From: Variovorax sp. HW608
GTDB taxonomy: Bacteria > Pseudomonadota > Gammaproteobacteria > Burkholderiales > Burkholderiaceae_C
NCBI RefSeq assembly: GCF_900090195.1
Contig: NZ_LT607803.1
Location: forward strand, 2,418,001 to 2,482,000
DNA: 64,000 nt
Reading direction: 5' to 3'
Of the stretch, positions 46,780-55,519 are shown piece after piece; the first letter of the stretch is position 1; each line of letters starts with the position of its first letter. A program made the position numbers and the translations under genes. The notes below the pieces were generated by a model, which had not been told where the DNA came from, ran no database searches, and worked only from the letters and a program-made list of their open reading frames with translations.

Positions 46780-47682
46780 CGGCAGATGCGCTCGAAGGTT
46801 GCAAGAGCTCGCGTACCGCAAGTGCGAGATCCGGGGCGACGGAGATGGCATTGGAAGGGTGGGCGATCTTGTCGCAGCTTACGATGCAGCGCCTCCAGCC
46901 GCCGTGAGGACCTGCGCTGCGTTGCCCGAGAAGACGGCGTGAACCGCGATACACACCGGCTTGTCCAAGCCCGCGCGACGCAGGTGGTCGATGGTTTCGA
47001 TCATTGTGCGGCTGGTGGATACGATGTCGTCGACCAGTACTGGCGTGTGCGTGCGCCAATGTTCAACATCGGGCACCGAGACGTCGACCTCGCGGTCGCC
47101 CTTGTGCATCTTACGAAGCATCACCGAGCGGGCCTCGGTGCGGCGGGCGACGTCGGCTACCCACTGTCCGCTCTCTTCGTCCGGGCCCACCAGCAGCGGA
47201 CGGGTGACATTGGAGCGAATCCACGTGGCCAAGGCCGGTGCAGCGTGGACGTTGCGCGGCGCAATAGGGAAGGCCTGTGATAGTTCGGCGATGCGGTGTA
47301 GGGGTGGGTCGACCGTCGCCAGTCAGTCGATACCGCTCGATAGCCAGGCTGCGAGGTGCCGCGCGCTCACTGTCTCGCCAGGGCGGAAGCGAACGTCCTG
47401 CCGCTTGTAGGCGAGGTATGGCGCAATCAGGCCGACGCTGGCGGCGCCGCTTTCGCGGGCTGCCGCGGCCAGCAGTAACAGCGATACAAGCTTGTCGTCG
47501 GGCCGGTCCAGGGTACGCACGACGGCGACCTGTCGGCCCTGCACCGCTGATTCGACGCGTACATAGGACTCGCCGTCGGGAAACCGCCGCACGATCGCCG
47601 CGCCGGCCTCGGCACTCAGGGCCGCGGTTAGTCTCCCGGCCATCGGATCATTGCCCTGCAGCGCCAACAGGAGCGGTGTCAT
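46780..47682 (-). pseudogene. Second PRPP synthetase, nonsense mutation plus frameshift
   Basis: Starting at ATG 47682: MTPLLLALQGNDPMAGRLTA, FPDGESYVRVESAVQGRQVA, VGLIAPYLAYKRQDVRFRPG. At 47325-47323 an in-frame TGA stands where family members have Trp (GID*LATVDPPLHR). The same frame continues through VVLVDDIVSTSRTMIETIDH-like PRPP loop (actual PVLVDDIVSTSRTMIETIDH) to about 46890, where another shift precedes SCDKIAHPSNAI. The gene begins by ATGA overlap with a thymidine phosphorylase remnant. Dead unless the sequence is wrong. Confidence 0.78.
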
Positions 47683-47805
47683 CGCGGCTCTCCCACGTCG
47701 ATCAGCGGGTGAGCCTCCAGATAGTCCAAGGCGTAGTTCAGTTCCCCGCGGGCTTCGGCGTCCAACGTGAACAGTGGCATACCGCGTTCGACCCGGTCGC
47801 CGGCC
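47679..47805 (-). pseudogene. Thymidine/AMP phosphorylase, 3' remnant
   Basis: The minus strand encodes [20 protein letters not shown] and NYALDYLEAHPLIDVGEPR before a TGA overlapping the next ATG. This is the C-terminal end of the thymidine phosphorylase family (GxPLFTLHA.S.GEL.YAL.Y). The rest was deleted; a copper-ATPase N-terminus is joined at about 47810. Phosphorylase next to PRPP synthetase suggests a former nucleotide salvage operon. Confidence 0.7.
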
Positions 47806-47809
47806 CTGC

Positions 47810-48037
47810 CTGGGCCGTCGCCAGCACCGGCTCCAGTGCCATGCCGCAGATGGGGCAGTGGCCGGGCCCCATCTGCCGCACCTGCGGGTGCATCGGGCAG
47901 GTGTACTCGACCTGGCTTGGGTCGGCCGCGGGCGCCGCCGCATGAATATTCACGGCTCGGTTGGCGGCAGCCACGGAGGCATAGTGAGCGTGCTCGTGCC
48001 CCGAATGGTCGTGGCGCGCAGAGCTCGATGAGGGCAT
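47810..48037 (-). pseudogene. Copper-ATPase N-terminal fragment (heavy-metal-binding domain)
   Basis: ATG 48037 with a gaatccc leader: [20 protein letters not shown], then a [24 protein letters not shown] with GMALEP, the N-terminal metal-binding domain of CopB/SilP-type P1B ATPases. After about 75 residues it runs into the phosphorylase remnant. All transmembrane and catalytic parts are missing. Confidence 0.75.
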
Positions 48038-48071
48038 GAGGGATTCCTTTTCTTGTTCTCCTCGACGCATT

Positions 48072-48290
48072 TCAATCCTTCTTGTCTTTCTCGTCGGCTT
48101 GCTGGTGACTGCCGTGACCGCCGCCATGGTGATGGCCGAACAGATGCATCAGCGGGCATGCCAAGAGAATGAGGTAGGGAATCGCTTGCCTGACGTGGGT
48201 GAGGTGCCCGGTGAGCAAGTAATAGACGCCGACCGCACCAGCCACGAGCATGAAGATGCCCAGCGGCGAGCGCCAGCGCGATGCGACAGG
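48072..48290 (-). pseudogene. DUF2933 membrane protein lacking its start
   Basis: The frame encodes [60 protein letters not shown] and a charged end. This is DUF2933 (helix, [25 protein letters not shown] motif), like the intact gene at 51769. Its 5' end is replaced by the HMA gene fragment. An internal ATG (MLVAG...) could restart translation. Confidence 0.65.
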
Positions 48291-48391
48291 TCCACGTCGA
48301 CCTTCGCGCCGGAGTCGATCGAGCGAACGGCCCTGGTGATGGTGCTGGCGCAGTTGCCGCAGCTCATGTCTTCGACTCGATAGGTGAGCAT
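48278..48391 (-). pseudogene. CopZ-like heavy-metal-associated domain, 3' truncated
   Basis: ATG 48391 with aaaggag starts MLTYRVEDMSCGNCASTITR, AVRSIDSGAKVDVDLSHR: an HMA metallochaperone with the GMTCxxC-like motif MSCGNCA. The second half of the ferredoxin-like fold is missing; the reading frame continues out of frame into the DUF2933 remnant to a stop at 48149. Its CueR-type promoter is intact. Confidence 0.75.
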
Positions 48392-48419
48392 CGCAAACTC
48401 CTTTGCCGTTGATGCGGCG

Positions 48420-48450
48420 ACTTTGAACCCTCCTACCGTTGGAAGGTCAA
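48420..48450 (-). promoter_or_regulatory. CueR-type promoter of truncated copper chaperone
   Basis: Minus strand TTGACC (48450-48445), 19-bp spacer containing ACCTTCC and GGAGGGT inverted repeat, CAAAGT (48425-48420). The long spacer plus dyad is the hallmark of MerR-family copper promoters. Confidence 0.75.
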
Positions 48451-48469
48451 TGCGTTTGGTGCGATCGCC

Positions 48470-48483
48470 TTGATGCGCATCAA
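48470..48483 (+). promoter_or_regulatory. FNR-type box, perfect palindrome
   Basis: TTGATGCGCATCAA, identical to the box at 41571. The -10 at 22 nt (GATCCT) is weak. Upstream of the Met-rich protein at 48534 and 20 bp from the CueR-type promoter. Confidence 0.6.
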
Positions 48484-48533
48484 GCGAGTCGATGGACGAC
48501 GCTGCGATCCTGCGAGGGCACAAGGAGCCCAAC

Positions 48534-48986
48534 ATGCGTCTCATCATTCTTATCGCTGCTTCGGCGGTTCTTTCGACGGCTGCCTTCGCCCAGTCGTCGG
48601 AAGCGGACCGCACCACCCACCATCCCTCCGCGGCGACTACGAAAGCGCGAAAGCCCGCGGCCAAGTCGACCACGCCTACGCCATCTCAGATGAACATGCA
48701 GATGAAAGCCATGGAGGAGATGCACGCGAAGATGCTGGCCGCCAAGACACCCGAGGAGCGACAGGCGCTGATGGCCGAGCACATGAAGGTCATGAACAAT
48801 GGCATGGCCATGATGGGTCAGATGAGAACAGGCAAGCCCGGCTCCGGCATGAGCGGCATGGGCATGGAGGGCGTGGGTGCCATGCACGGCGACCACGAGA
48901 TGATGTCCAGGCGGATGGACATGATGGAACACATGATGCAGATGATGGTGGACCGCGAGTCGGCGCCCGCACCGGCGACCAAGTGA
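48534..48986 (+). CDS. Secreted methionine-rich protein (metal-binding?)
   Basis: 150 residues. Start ATG 48534 with aaggag; signal peptide MRLIILIAASAVLSTAAFAQ. The mature protein is Met-rich with repeated M-x-x-M and MM motifs (MNMQMKAMEEMHAKML, NNGMAMMGQM, GSGMSGMGMEGV, MSRRMDMMEHMMQMMVD), resembling periplasmic Cu(I)-binding Met-motif proteins. It precedes the copper ATPase, so copper storage or delivery in the periplasm is likely but inferred. An FNR-type box lies upstream. Confidence 0.78.
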   Translation: MRLIILIAASAVLSTAAFAQSSEADRTTHHPSAATTKARKPAAKSTTPTPSQMNMQMKAMEEMHAKMLAAKTPEERQALMAEHMKVMNNGMAMMGQMRTGKPGSGMSGMGMEGVGAMHGDHEMMSRRMDMMEHMMQMMVDRESAPAPATK

Positions 48987-49023
48987 GTTCAGGTGAGCTG
49001 CCTTCCAGCGCGATCTCGATAAC

Positions 49024-49065
49024 TTGATTCAAATCAACTGGCATGCACATCGCCGGGCCGATACT
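49024..49065 (+). promoter_or_regulatory. FNR-type box and -10 for copper cassette
   Basis: TTGATTCAAATCAA (49024-49037), perfect half-sites; 22 nt; GATACT (49060-49065). Drives the ATPase operon at 49120. Confidence 0.78.
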
Positions 49066-49119
49066 GAACATGTGAATCTTCCACCGCAGGCGGTTTGAAT
49101 TGCCTGGGGAGGGCCCTCC

Positions 49120-51510
49120 ATGTCAGACGGATCGGTAGTGGCTTTGGCGGATCAGCACCCGGGTGCCGAAGGGCTTGCGCCGCCACTTCAAGGCAAGACC
49201 GGAAGCTCCGAGCGGGTGCGGGACCCGGTCTGTGGCATGGACATCACGCCAAATGACGCCACCCTCAGCGCGGAGGTTGACCTCCGGCCCTACTGGTTCT
49301 GCTCCCAGCACTGCAAGGATGCCTTCCTCGCCAATCCTGGGGCCTACCTTGCCAGCGTGCCTGCAGCCAGCGGTACCAAACAGCTCGCCAAGGACCCCAT
49401 CTGCGGGATGATGGTCGACAAGGCCACGGCACTCTCGGCCGAGCGCGGCAATCGCAAGTACTACTTCTGCAGCGAGAGCTGCCTGCGGATCTTCGAATCG
49501 CCGGAGAGCGAATTGAAGGCCATGAAGACGCGCGTAACGATTGCGCTCACCGGCGTGCTCGCGCTCGCCGTTCTGCGTGCCGGTGCTTTCCTGGCCTTGG
49601 CTGCCGGCGCAACGCTTCTGACCTGGGCGCCGATTCCCGCGCTGCCGTGGTTCACCTGGGGGATGTGGCTCTTCCTGCTGGTAACCCCGGTGCAGTTCAT
49701 CGGTGGCTGGAGCTTCTACAAGGGAGCGTGGAATGCCATCCGGACCCGCAACATCAACATGGACTTCCTCATCGCACTGGGGACGTCCGTGGCGTACTTT
49801 TACAGCGTCGTGGTGCTGTTCTTTCCGAACTGGCTGCCGGTGAAGGTCGAAGAGCGGGACATCTACTTCGAGGTATCCGCGGTGATCATTGCCTTCGTGC
49901 TGCTGGGCAAGTACATGGAGGAAATCATCAAGAAGAAGTCGTCGGCAGCCGTCCGGCGCCTGCTTGATCTTCGGCCCGCCGTCGCGCACGTACTGCGCGA
50001 TCGCAAGGAAGTGGAGATCCCCGCGGAGAGCATCATGGTGGGCGAAGCCGTCATCGTCCGCCCCGGCGAAAAGATTCCCACAGATGGCAAGGTGATCGAG
50101 GGTGAATCCAGCGTCGATGAGTCGATGCTGACCGGCGAGTCGATGCCGGTGGAAAAGAAGCCCGGCACGGCGGTCATCGGCGGCACCCTGAATCGCAGCG
50201 GCGCCTTCACCTTCCAGGCGACGAAGATTGGCGCCGATACCGCGCTCGCACAGATCATCAAGATGGTCGAGGATGCCCAGGCCAGCACCGCGCAGATTCA
50301 GCGGCTCGCCGACCAGGTGACCGGGTACTTCGTCCCTGCCGTGGTGTCCGTTGCCCTGCTGGCCCTGGTCGGATGGACGGTGGCCGGCCAGTTCCCGCAG
50401 GGGCTGCTCGCATTTGTGGCGGTCCTGATCATCTCTTGCCCCTGTGCGCTGGGCGTCGCGACACCGGCCGCCCTCATGGTTGGTGTCGGCAGGGGAGCCG
50501 ACAACGGCATCCTGATTCGAGGCGGCGAAGTTCTGGAGCGCGCCGAGAAGCTAACCGCCGTTGTCTTCGACAAGACAGGCACGATCACGCGCGGCGAGCC
50601 GACCGTGACCGATGTCGTCCCGTTCACGGGCCAGGAGGAAGCGGAACTGCTGACGCTCGCCGCCGCCGTCGAAGCCGGCTCAGAGCACCCGTTGGGCGAG
50701 GCCATTGTTCGCGCCGCCCAGCATCGGGATCTTCCCATCCCCAAGGCAAGCGGCATCAGTGCGCTGTCTGGCATGGGCATCCAAGGCCAGGTCGACGGAA
50801 AGCAGGCCTGGCTGGGCAACCGGCGTCTGTTTGCCAAGCAAGGCATCGCAACGAGCCAAGCCGAAGCGGTACTCGGCAAGCTCGAAGCCGATGGCAAGAC
50901 AGCCATGCTGGTCGGCCGCGGTACGCAACTGCTCGGCGTGGTGGCCGTGGCCGACACGGTGAAACCTGAAGCCGCCGAGGCAGTCGCCGCACTCAAGGCA
51001 CGCGGCGTCAAGGTCGTGCTGCTGAGCGGTGACAACCGCCGAACCGCCGAGGCGATCGGCCGGCAGGTTGGCATCGAACATGTCATTGCCGAAGTGATGC
51101 CGGAAGACAAGGTCGAAACCATTCACGCATTGCAGAAGCAAAGGGAGGTCGTAGCCATGGTGGGTGACGGGGTCAACGACGCCCCAGCACTGGCTGCCGC
51201 CGACATCGGCATCGCCATCGGGTCCGGCTCGGACGTGGCCAAGGAAACTGGAAGCATCATCCTCATACGCGATGATGTCCGTGACGTGGTGACCTCCATC
51301 CTGCTTTCCCGCGCGACGATGCGCAAGATCAAGCAGAACCTCTTCTGGGCGTTCATCTACAACTCGATTGGCATCCCGGTCGCTGCGTTCGGACTGTTGA
51401 ACCCCATCTTCGCGGCGGCGGCCATGGCGCTGTCCTCGCTGAGCGTGGTGGCCAATTCGGCATTGCTGAAGCGCGTCCGTCTTGCTCAAGTGAGCAAGGA
51501 GGCAGCATGA
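49120..51510 (+). CDS. copA: Copper-translocating P1B-type ATPase with two YHS/TRASH domains
   Basis: 796 residues. Instead of HMA domains, the N-terminus has two YHS-type metal-binding modules ([20 protein letters not shown] and [20 protein letters not shown], each with C..C). The transporter core shows [20 protein letters not shown] (Cu(I) CPC motif), [20 protein letters not shown] (phosphorylated Asp), [34 protein letters not shown], and C-terminal YNSIGIP and [12 protein letters not shown], consistent with Cu(I) specificity. Inner membrane exporter. First gene of an operon through 53018, perhaps to FtsH. Confidence 0.93.
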   Translation: MSDGSVVALADQHPGAEGLAPPLQGKTGSSERVRDPVCGMDITPNDATLSAEVDLRPYWFCSQHCKDAFLANPGAYLASVPAASGTKQLAKDPICGMMVDKATALSAERGNRKYYFCSESCLRIFESPESELKAMKTRVTIALTGVLALAVLRAGAFLALAAGATLLTWAPIPALPWFTWGMWLFLLVTPVQFIGGWSFYKGAWNAIRTRNINMDFLIALGTSVAYFYSVVVLFFPNWLPVKVEERDIYFEVSAVIIAFVLLGKYMEEIIKKKSSAAVRRLLDLRPAVAHVLRDRKEVEIPAESIMVGEAVIVRPGEKIPTDGKVIEGESSVDESMLTGESMPVEKKPGTAVIGGTLNRSGAFTFQATKIGADTALAQIIKMVEDAQASTAQIQRLADQVTGYFVPAVVSVALLALVGWTVAGQFPQGLLAFVAVLIISCPCALGVATPAALMVGVGRGADNGILIRGGEVLERAEKLTAVVFDKTGTITRGEPTVTDVVPFTGQEEAELLTLAAAVEAGSEHPLGEAIVRAAQHRDLPIPKASGISALSGMGIQGQVDGKQAWLGNRRLFAKQGIATSQAEAVLGKLEADGKTAMLVGRGTQLLGVVAVADTVKPEAAEAVAALKARGVKVVLLSGDNRRTAEAIGRQVGIEHVIAEVMPEDKVETIHALQKQREVVAMVGDGVNDAPALAAADIGIAIGSGSDVAKETGSIILIRDDVRDVVTSILLSRATMRKIKQNLFWAFIYNSIGIPVAAFGLLNPIFAAAAMALSSLSVVANSALLKRVRLAQVSKEAA

Positions 51511-51746
51511 GGCACATCGTCGCATGGATCTGCTCAGCCCTCGCAACACTGCTTGCGATCGCGATCGTGTACTGGTTCGGAGTCTCCCCGCTCACGATCC
51601 TGCTCGCAGTCGTCCTGCTTTCCTGCCCCATCGCTGCGGTGTGGGTCACCTGGCGCCTTTCGCGGCAGTGTGAGCGAGACATTCAACAAGCGGTGGAATG
51701 CGAGTGTCAGGCCCGAGCCGCGGCTACAGACCCAAATTCCAGATAG
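51507..51746 (+). CDS. Small two-helix membrane protein
   Basis: 79 residues, ATG overlapping the copA stop (ATGA). Two hydrophobic helices ([21 protein letters not shown] and [20 protein letters not shown]) with a Cys-Pro in the second, then a charged tail with two Cys ([10 protein letters not shown]). No family recognised. Coupled to copA, so probably part of copper export. Confidence 0.75.
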   Translation: MRHIVAWICSALATLLAIAIVYWFGVSPLTILLAVVLLSCPIAAVWVTWRLSRQCERDIQQAVECECQARAAATDPNSR

Positions 51747-51768
51747 ATCGTCTTCGTCGGAGGAAGGT

Positions 51769-52047
51769 ATGGATTACGACCACGACAGTCATGAGCATCC
51801 GGACGTTACCCAGCGGAAGATCTCCAGGTCGAAACTGGTCACGATTGGCTTTCTCCTCGTGATCGGCTACTTCCTCTGGACGGAGCACCGGGCGCACGTC
51901 ATTCAATTCCTGCCCTTGCTTCTTCTGGCTTCGTGCCCGTTGATGCACCTGTTCATGCACCATGGACATGGGCACGGTCAACGCCAGGAAGGAGGCGACA
52001 CCCGGGACACCCGGGAGGACGGCAATGTCAAAGGAGAACTGCGATGA
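51769..52047 (+). CDS. DUF2933 membrane protein
   Basis: 92 residues: [20 protein letters not shown], then helix [20 protein letters not shown] and [23 protein letters not shown] region. His/Met-rich ends with a Cys suggest metal contact. ggaggaaggt precedes the ATG. Overlaps the next gene by 4 nt. DUF2933 genes commonly accompany heavy-metal ATPases. Confidence 0.85.
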   Translation: MDYDHDSHEHPDVTQRKISRSKLVTIGFLLVIGYFLWTEHRAHVIQFLPLLLLASCPLMHLFMHHGHGHGQRQEGGDTRDTREDGNVKGELR

Positions 52048-52715
52048 GCCACGACGCCCAATCTGGCTATGGCCTTTGGTCGCTGGTGATCATCAACTCG
52101 GCGGTCTTCATCATCTTTGCCTTCAGCTTCACCAAGCCGAAGACCTCGCGCGACTGGCGCTCGTTTGGCGCCTTCTCCGCTTTCATTGTTGCGCTGTTCA
52201 CGGAGATGTACGGCGTTCCGCTGTCCATCTATTTCCTCTTGCCCTGGCTCTCGGCGAAGTTCCCTGGCATCGACTTTCTATCCCATGACGCCGGCCATCT
52301 TCCGGAGATGATTTTCGGCTGGCGCGGAAACCCGCATCTGGGGCCGTTTCACCTCGCCAGCGACGTCCTCATCTTCGGCGGCTTCATCATGCTGTCGGCG
52401 GCATGGCGCGTCCTCTACCAGGCGCAGCAGCAACACCGCCTGGCCACGACGGGCCTCTATGCCCGGATGAGGCATCCCCAGTACGTTGCCTTCATCCTGA
52501 TCATGCTTGGCTTCCTGCTGCAATGGCCCACGATACCTACGCTCGTGATGTTTCCCATCCTGGTCTGGATGTACGTCCGCCTTGCCAAGGCAGAGGAGCA
52601 GGACGCGCTCGCTGAATTCGGCGAGGAATATGAGGCGTACCGAGGCAGGACCCCTGCCTTCATCCCGCACTTCGGCGGCGGTGATGTTCTTCAAACCAAG
52701 CCTCGCCGAGGCTAG
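52044..52715 (+). CDS. Isoprenylcysteine carboxyl methyltransferase-family membrane protein
   Basis: 223 residues with five or six membrane helices ([55 protein letters not shown]). The AdoMet-binding C-terminal signature is [20 protein letters not shown] then [18 protein letters not shown], with the conserved R-H-P and E-E-Y-x-x-Y-R. These bacterial ICMT relatives act on unknown small molecules or lipids and are frequent in heavy-metal operons. ATGA overlap with DUF2933. Confidence 0.85.
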   Translation: MSHDAQSGYGLWSLVIINSAVFIIFAFSFTKPKTSRDWRSFGAFSAFIVALFTEMYGVPLSIYFLLPWLSAKFPGIDFLSHDAGHLPEMIFGWRGNPHLGPFHLASDVLIFGGFIMLSAAWRVLYQAQQQHRLATTGLYARMRHPQYVAFILIMLGFLLQWPTIPTLVMFPILVWMYVRLAKAEEQDALAEFGEEYEAYRGRTPAFIPHFGGGDVLQTKPRRG

Positions 52716-52739
52716 CTGCAACTGAATTCGGAGGCAGCC

Positions 52740-53018
52740 ATGAAACCCCTCAAAACCGGCGTGATTCTGTCGAGCACGGTCGTTGTGTTTTATGCCTTGT
52801 GCACCGTGGTCTGGATAGCCTTTCCGGAGTCGTTCATGAGCTTCATGAACGCGCTCTTTCACGGACTTGACTTCCGGCGCCTGGAGACTGGCCAAGCGCT
52901 GTCCTGGTGGTCCGTCGTTTACCCAGCCGTTGTGTTTGCCGTGTGGTTCTTCGCTGCTGGCGCCTTCTTCGCGTGGCTCTACAACCTGCTGGCGGGTGAT
53001 GACAGGTCGCACGCGTGA
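52740..53018 (+). CDS. DUF5676-like small membrane protein
   Basis: 92 residues: MKPLKTGVILSSTVVVFYAL, a second helix WWSVVYPAVVFAVWFFAAGA, and between them FPESFMSFMNALFHGLDFRR. This layout matches the DUF5676 family of two-helix membrane proteins often found with copper genes. cggaggcagcc precedes the ATG. Stop overlaps the earliest possible start of ftsH. Confidence 0.78.
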   Translation: MKPLKTGVILSSTVVVFYALCTVVWIAFPESFMSFMNALFHGLDFRRLETGQALSWWSVVYPAVVFAVWFFAAGAFFAWLYNLLAGDDRSHA

Positions 53019-53056
53019 CCAGGCCGAGGACTTCCCCGACCATTCAACAGGCTTCC

Positions 53057-54994
53057 ATGGAACCGCGTCATCAGTTTTCGCTTTGGTATGTATTGGCTGC
53101 ACTCACGGCAATACTCGTTTTTCAAAGCGTCTCGACCTCATCTCACGTCGAGACGCTGCCTTACAGCGACTTCAAAGTCCTGCTAAAAGCCGGCAAGCTC
53201 AGGAACGTTGCGCTCGGCGAGACTGCCATCACGGGGACGCTGGATACCGATGGCATCGAAAGCCTGCTTGCAAAGCAACAGGTCGACGAGATGCTGCAGC
53301 AAGGCAAAGGGGACCACGCCTTCTCCACCGTCCGGGTCAATGACCCCAATCTCGTTCAGGACCTGGAAGCCGCCAAGGTCCGATTCGTGGGCCAGCTCGA
53401 CAACAAATGGATCGGGGTGCTGCTGTCGTGGATCGTGCCGGCAATGCTTTTCCTTGCTGTCTGGAGCTTTCTCATCAAGCGGGTAGGCGGCGGCGTTGGC
53501 GAAATGATGGGCATCGGCAAGAGCAAGGCCAAGGTCTACATGCAGAAGGAGACCGGCGTGACGTTCGCGGACGTTGCCGGTATCGATGAAGCCAAGGAGG
53601 AGTTGGCCGAGATCGTCAACTTCCTGAAGGACCCCCAGCGCTACCGGAGTCTTGGCGGCAAGATTCCCAAGGGGGTGTTGCTGCTTGGGGCGCCTGGAAC
53701 TGGCAAGACACTGCTGGCAAAAGCCGTGGCCGGAGAAGCTGGCGTGCCGTTCTTCAGCATCAGCGGTTCGGAGTTCGTCGAGATGTTCGTGGGGGTGGGT
53801 GCCGCTCGCGTTCGCGACCTCTTCGATCAGGCCGAGTCCAAGGCGCCCTGCATCATCTTCATCGACGAGCTCGACGCGCTGGGCAAGACCCGTGCGCTCA
53901 ACGTCGTATCGGGCAACGACGAACGTGAGCAGACCTTGAACCAGTTGTTGGTCGAGATGGATGGCTTTGATACCAACAAGGGGGTGATCATCATGGCGGC
54001 CACGAACCGCCCCGAGATTCTGGATCCCGCGCTCCTGCGCCCTGGGCGGTTCGATCGCCACGTCGCATTGGACCGACCCGACCTGAAGGGCCGCGAGCAG
54101 ATCCTCAAGGTTCACGTCAAGAGTGTCGTCCTGGCGCCCACCGTCGACCTGACCAAGCTGGCGGCCCGCACTCCCGGGTTCGCCGGCGCCGACCTCGCCA
54201 ACCTCGTCAACGAGGCCGCGCTGCTGGCAGCTCGCAAGGGCAAGAAGTCGGTGGAAATGGTTGATTTCGAGGAGGCGCTGGACCGCATCGTTGGCGGCCT
54301 CGAAAAGAAGAATCGCGTGATGAATCAGCAGGAGAAGGAGACCATCGCCTACCACGAAGCCGGTCATGCCATCGTGGCGGAGTTGCGTCCGGGTGCGGAC
54401 CGCGTCTCGAAGGTTTCCATCATCCCGCGAGGTATCGCCGCCCTGGGCTACACGCAGCAGACCCCGACCGAAGATCGCTATCTTCTGAAGCACAGCGAGC
54501 TCCTCGACCGGCTCGATGTTCTGCTCGGGGGACGCATTGCGGAGCAATTCGTTTTCGGCGATGTCTCCACTGGCGCTCAGAACGACCTCCAGCGTGCAAC
54601 CGACATGGCCCGCCAGATGATTACCCAGTTCGGCATGAGCGAGAAGCTCGGCCTCGCTACCTACGAGGACACGCCCAATCCCCTGTTCGTGGGAGCGGGC
54701 ATGATGCCAAGAGATCGCAAGGAATACAGCGAGGGTACGGCACAGCTGATCGATGCCGAAGTCCGGCAGCTTCTGGCTGACGCGAGCAAGCGGGTGCAGC
54801 AGACGCTGCTGGAGAACCGACAGAAGCTGGACGCACTGGCGAAGCTGCTGCTCGAACAAGAGGTCGTGGACCGGTCCGCCTTGGTCTTGCTGCTCTCGGG
54901 CAAGGTCACGCCGCTGCTACCCGGGAAGCCGGCGACCCGTGTTGCCGGCACATCCGGGTCGCAGAAGGGGAGTCATGAGAATGACCGCCAGTAG
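53057..54994 (+). CDS. ftsH: FtsH-family membrane AAA protease, accessory copy
   Basis: 645 residues from ATG 53057; a GTG at 53015 overlaps the previous stop and is also possible. N-terminal helix ([19 protein letters not shown]), periplasmic domain, second helix ([20 protein letters not shown]), AAA domain with [20 protein letters not shown] (Walker A), [11 protein letters not shown] (Walker B), [23 protein letters not shown], and zinc site HEAGH ([13 protein letters not shown]). Active ATP-dependent protease. The divergent C-terminus and location in a metal cassette suggest a stress-specific copy beside the housekeeping FtsH. Confidence 0.93.
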   Translation: MEPRHQFSLWYVLAALTAILVFQSVSTSSHVETLPYSDFKVLLKAGKLRNVALGETAITGTLDTDGIESLLAKQQVDEMLQQGKGDHAFSTVRVNDPNLVQDLEAAKVRFVGQLDNKWIGVLLSWIVPAMLFLAVWSFLIKRVGGGVGEMMGIGKSKAKVYMQKETGVTFADVAGIDEAKEELAEIVNFLKDPQRYRSLGGKIPKGVLLLGAPGTGKTLLAKAVAGEAGVPFFSISGSEFVEMFVGVGAARVRDLFDQAESKAPCIIFIDELDALGKTRALNVVSGNDEREQTLNQLLVEMDGFDTNKGVIIMAATNRPEILDPALLRPGRFDRHVALDRPDLKGREQILKVHVKSVVLAPTVDLTKLAARTPGFAGADLANLVNEAALLAARKGKKSVEMVDFEEALDRIVGGLEKKNRVMNQQEKETIAYHEAGHAIVAELRPGADRVSKVSIIPRGIAALGYTQQTPTEDRYLLKHSELLDRLDVLLGGRIAEQFVFGDVSTGAQNDLQRATDMARQMITQFGMSEKLGLATYEDTPNPLFVGAGMMPRDRKEYSEGTAQLIDAEVRQLLADASKRVQQTLLENRQKLDALAKLLLEQEVVDRSALVLLLSGKVTPLLPGKPATRVAGTSGSQKGSHENDRQ

Positions 54995-55026
54995 GAAAGA
55001 CACTCCCGCCGAGAAAAGCGTCCTCT

Positions 55027-55146
55027 CAGGATCTGCTGTCACGGCTGCACTACGCGTACAAGGATTCGGAGCTGATACGGCCAAATCCGGAGGTTGTGTT
55101 TCCCTATGCCGAAGAGCATCTCCTGAGCGGGGCCATTGCGAAGTAG
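55027..55146 (+). pseudogene. Short C-terminal-like remnant
   Basis: A 39-codon frame, QDLLSRLHYAYKDSELIRPN then PEVVFPYAEEHLLSGAIAK, ends in a stop. It is composition-wise coding and looks like the end of a larger protein, but I do not recognise the family. It has no start codon or ribosome site. Confidence 0.35.
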
Positions 55147-55197
55147 CGCGGTAGTTCAAGGAGGCGGGGCCGGCTCCGAACTCTTTCGCCCGTCCCT

Positions 55198-55500
55198 TCA
55201 CTTGAGATAGCTGCGTACGATCGCTACCACTTCCTCGATCTGCTCATGACGCTGTTCATCCGTGATGTCCGGCGCGCCGACATGCTCGCGAAGCTGGCCT
55301 TCCAGTACGTCTGCCATTAGCCCGTTGACCGCGCCTCGGATCGCGGCAATCTGATGTAGCACCGCTACGCGATCGCTGTCTTCACCAGCCTCCACCTTGC
55401 GCTCCAGCGCCTCAGTTTGGCCTTTGATTCGACGAATGCGCGTGAGAAGGCTCTTCTTAACGCGAGGGCTCCGAGAAGGGAATTGCGCCGGAATTTGTTC
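55198..55500 (-). CDS. CsoR/RcnR/FrmR-family repressor, start unresolved, sensor ligands missing
   Basis: The conserved helical repressor core is VKKSLLTRIRRIKGQTEALE, RVAVLHQIAAIRGAVNGLMA, DVLEGQLREHV. The first canonical start codon (GTG 55395) lies inside the core helix, so it cannot be the true start; coding resemblance continues to about 55500 with no ATG/GTG/TTG. The key metal or formaldehyde ligands are replaced: the usual Cys (ECAAVLQQ) is DRVAVLHQ and the usual His (GHLxEH) is GQLREH. Possibly inactive, or sensing something else. Confidence 0.65.
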   Translation of the reverse strand, partial: EQIPAQFPSRSPRVKKSLLTRIRRIKGQTEALERKVEAGEDSDRVAVLHQIAAIRGAVNGLMADVLEGQLREHVGAPDITDEQRHEQIEEVVAIVRSYLK

Positions 55501-55519
55501 ATTGGGGATCTGCCTTTGC

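Noticed and set aside
47323..47325. Selenocysteine at the in-frame TGA of PRPP synthetase
   Set aside because: The family has Trp, not Cys, at this place and no SECIS-like hairpin is evident; a further frameshift downstream marks it as a pseudogene.
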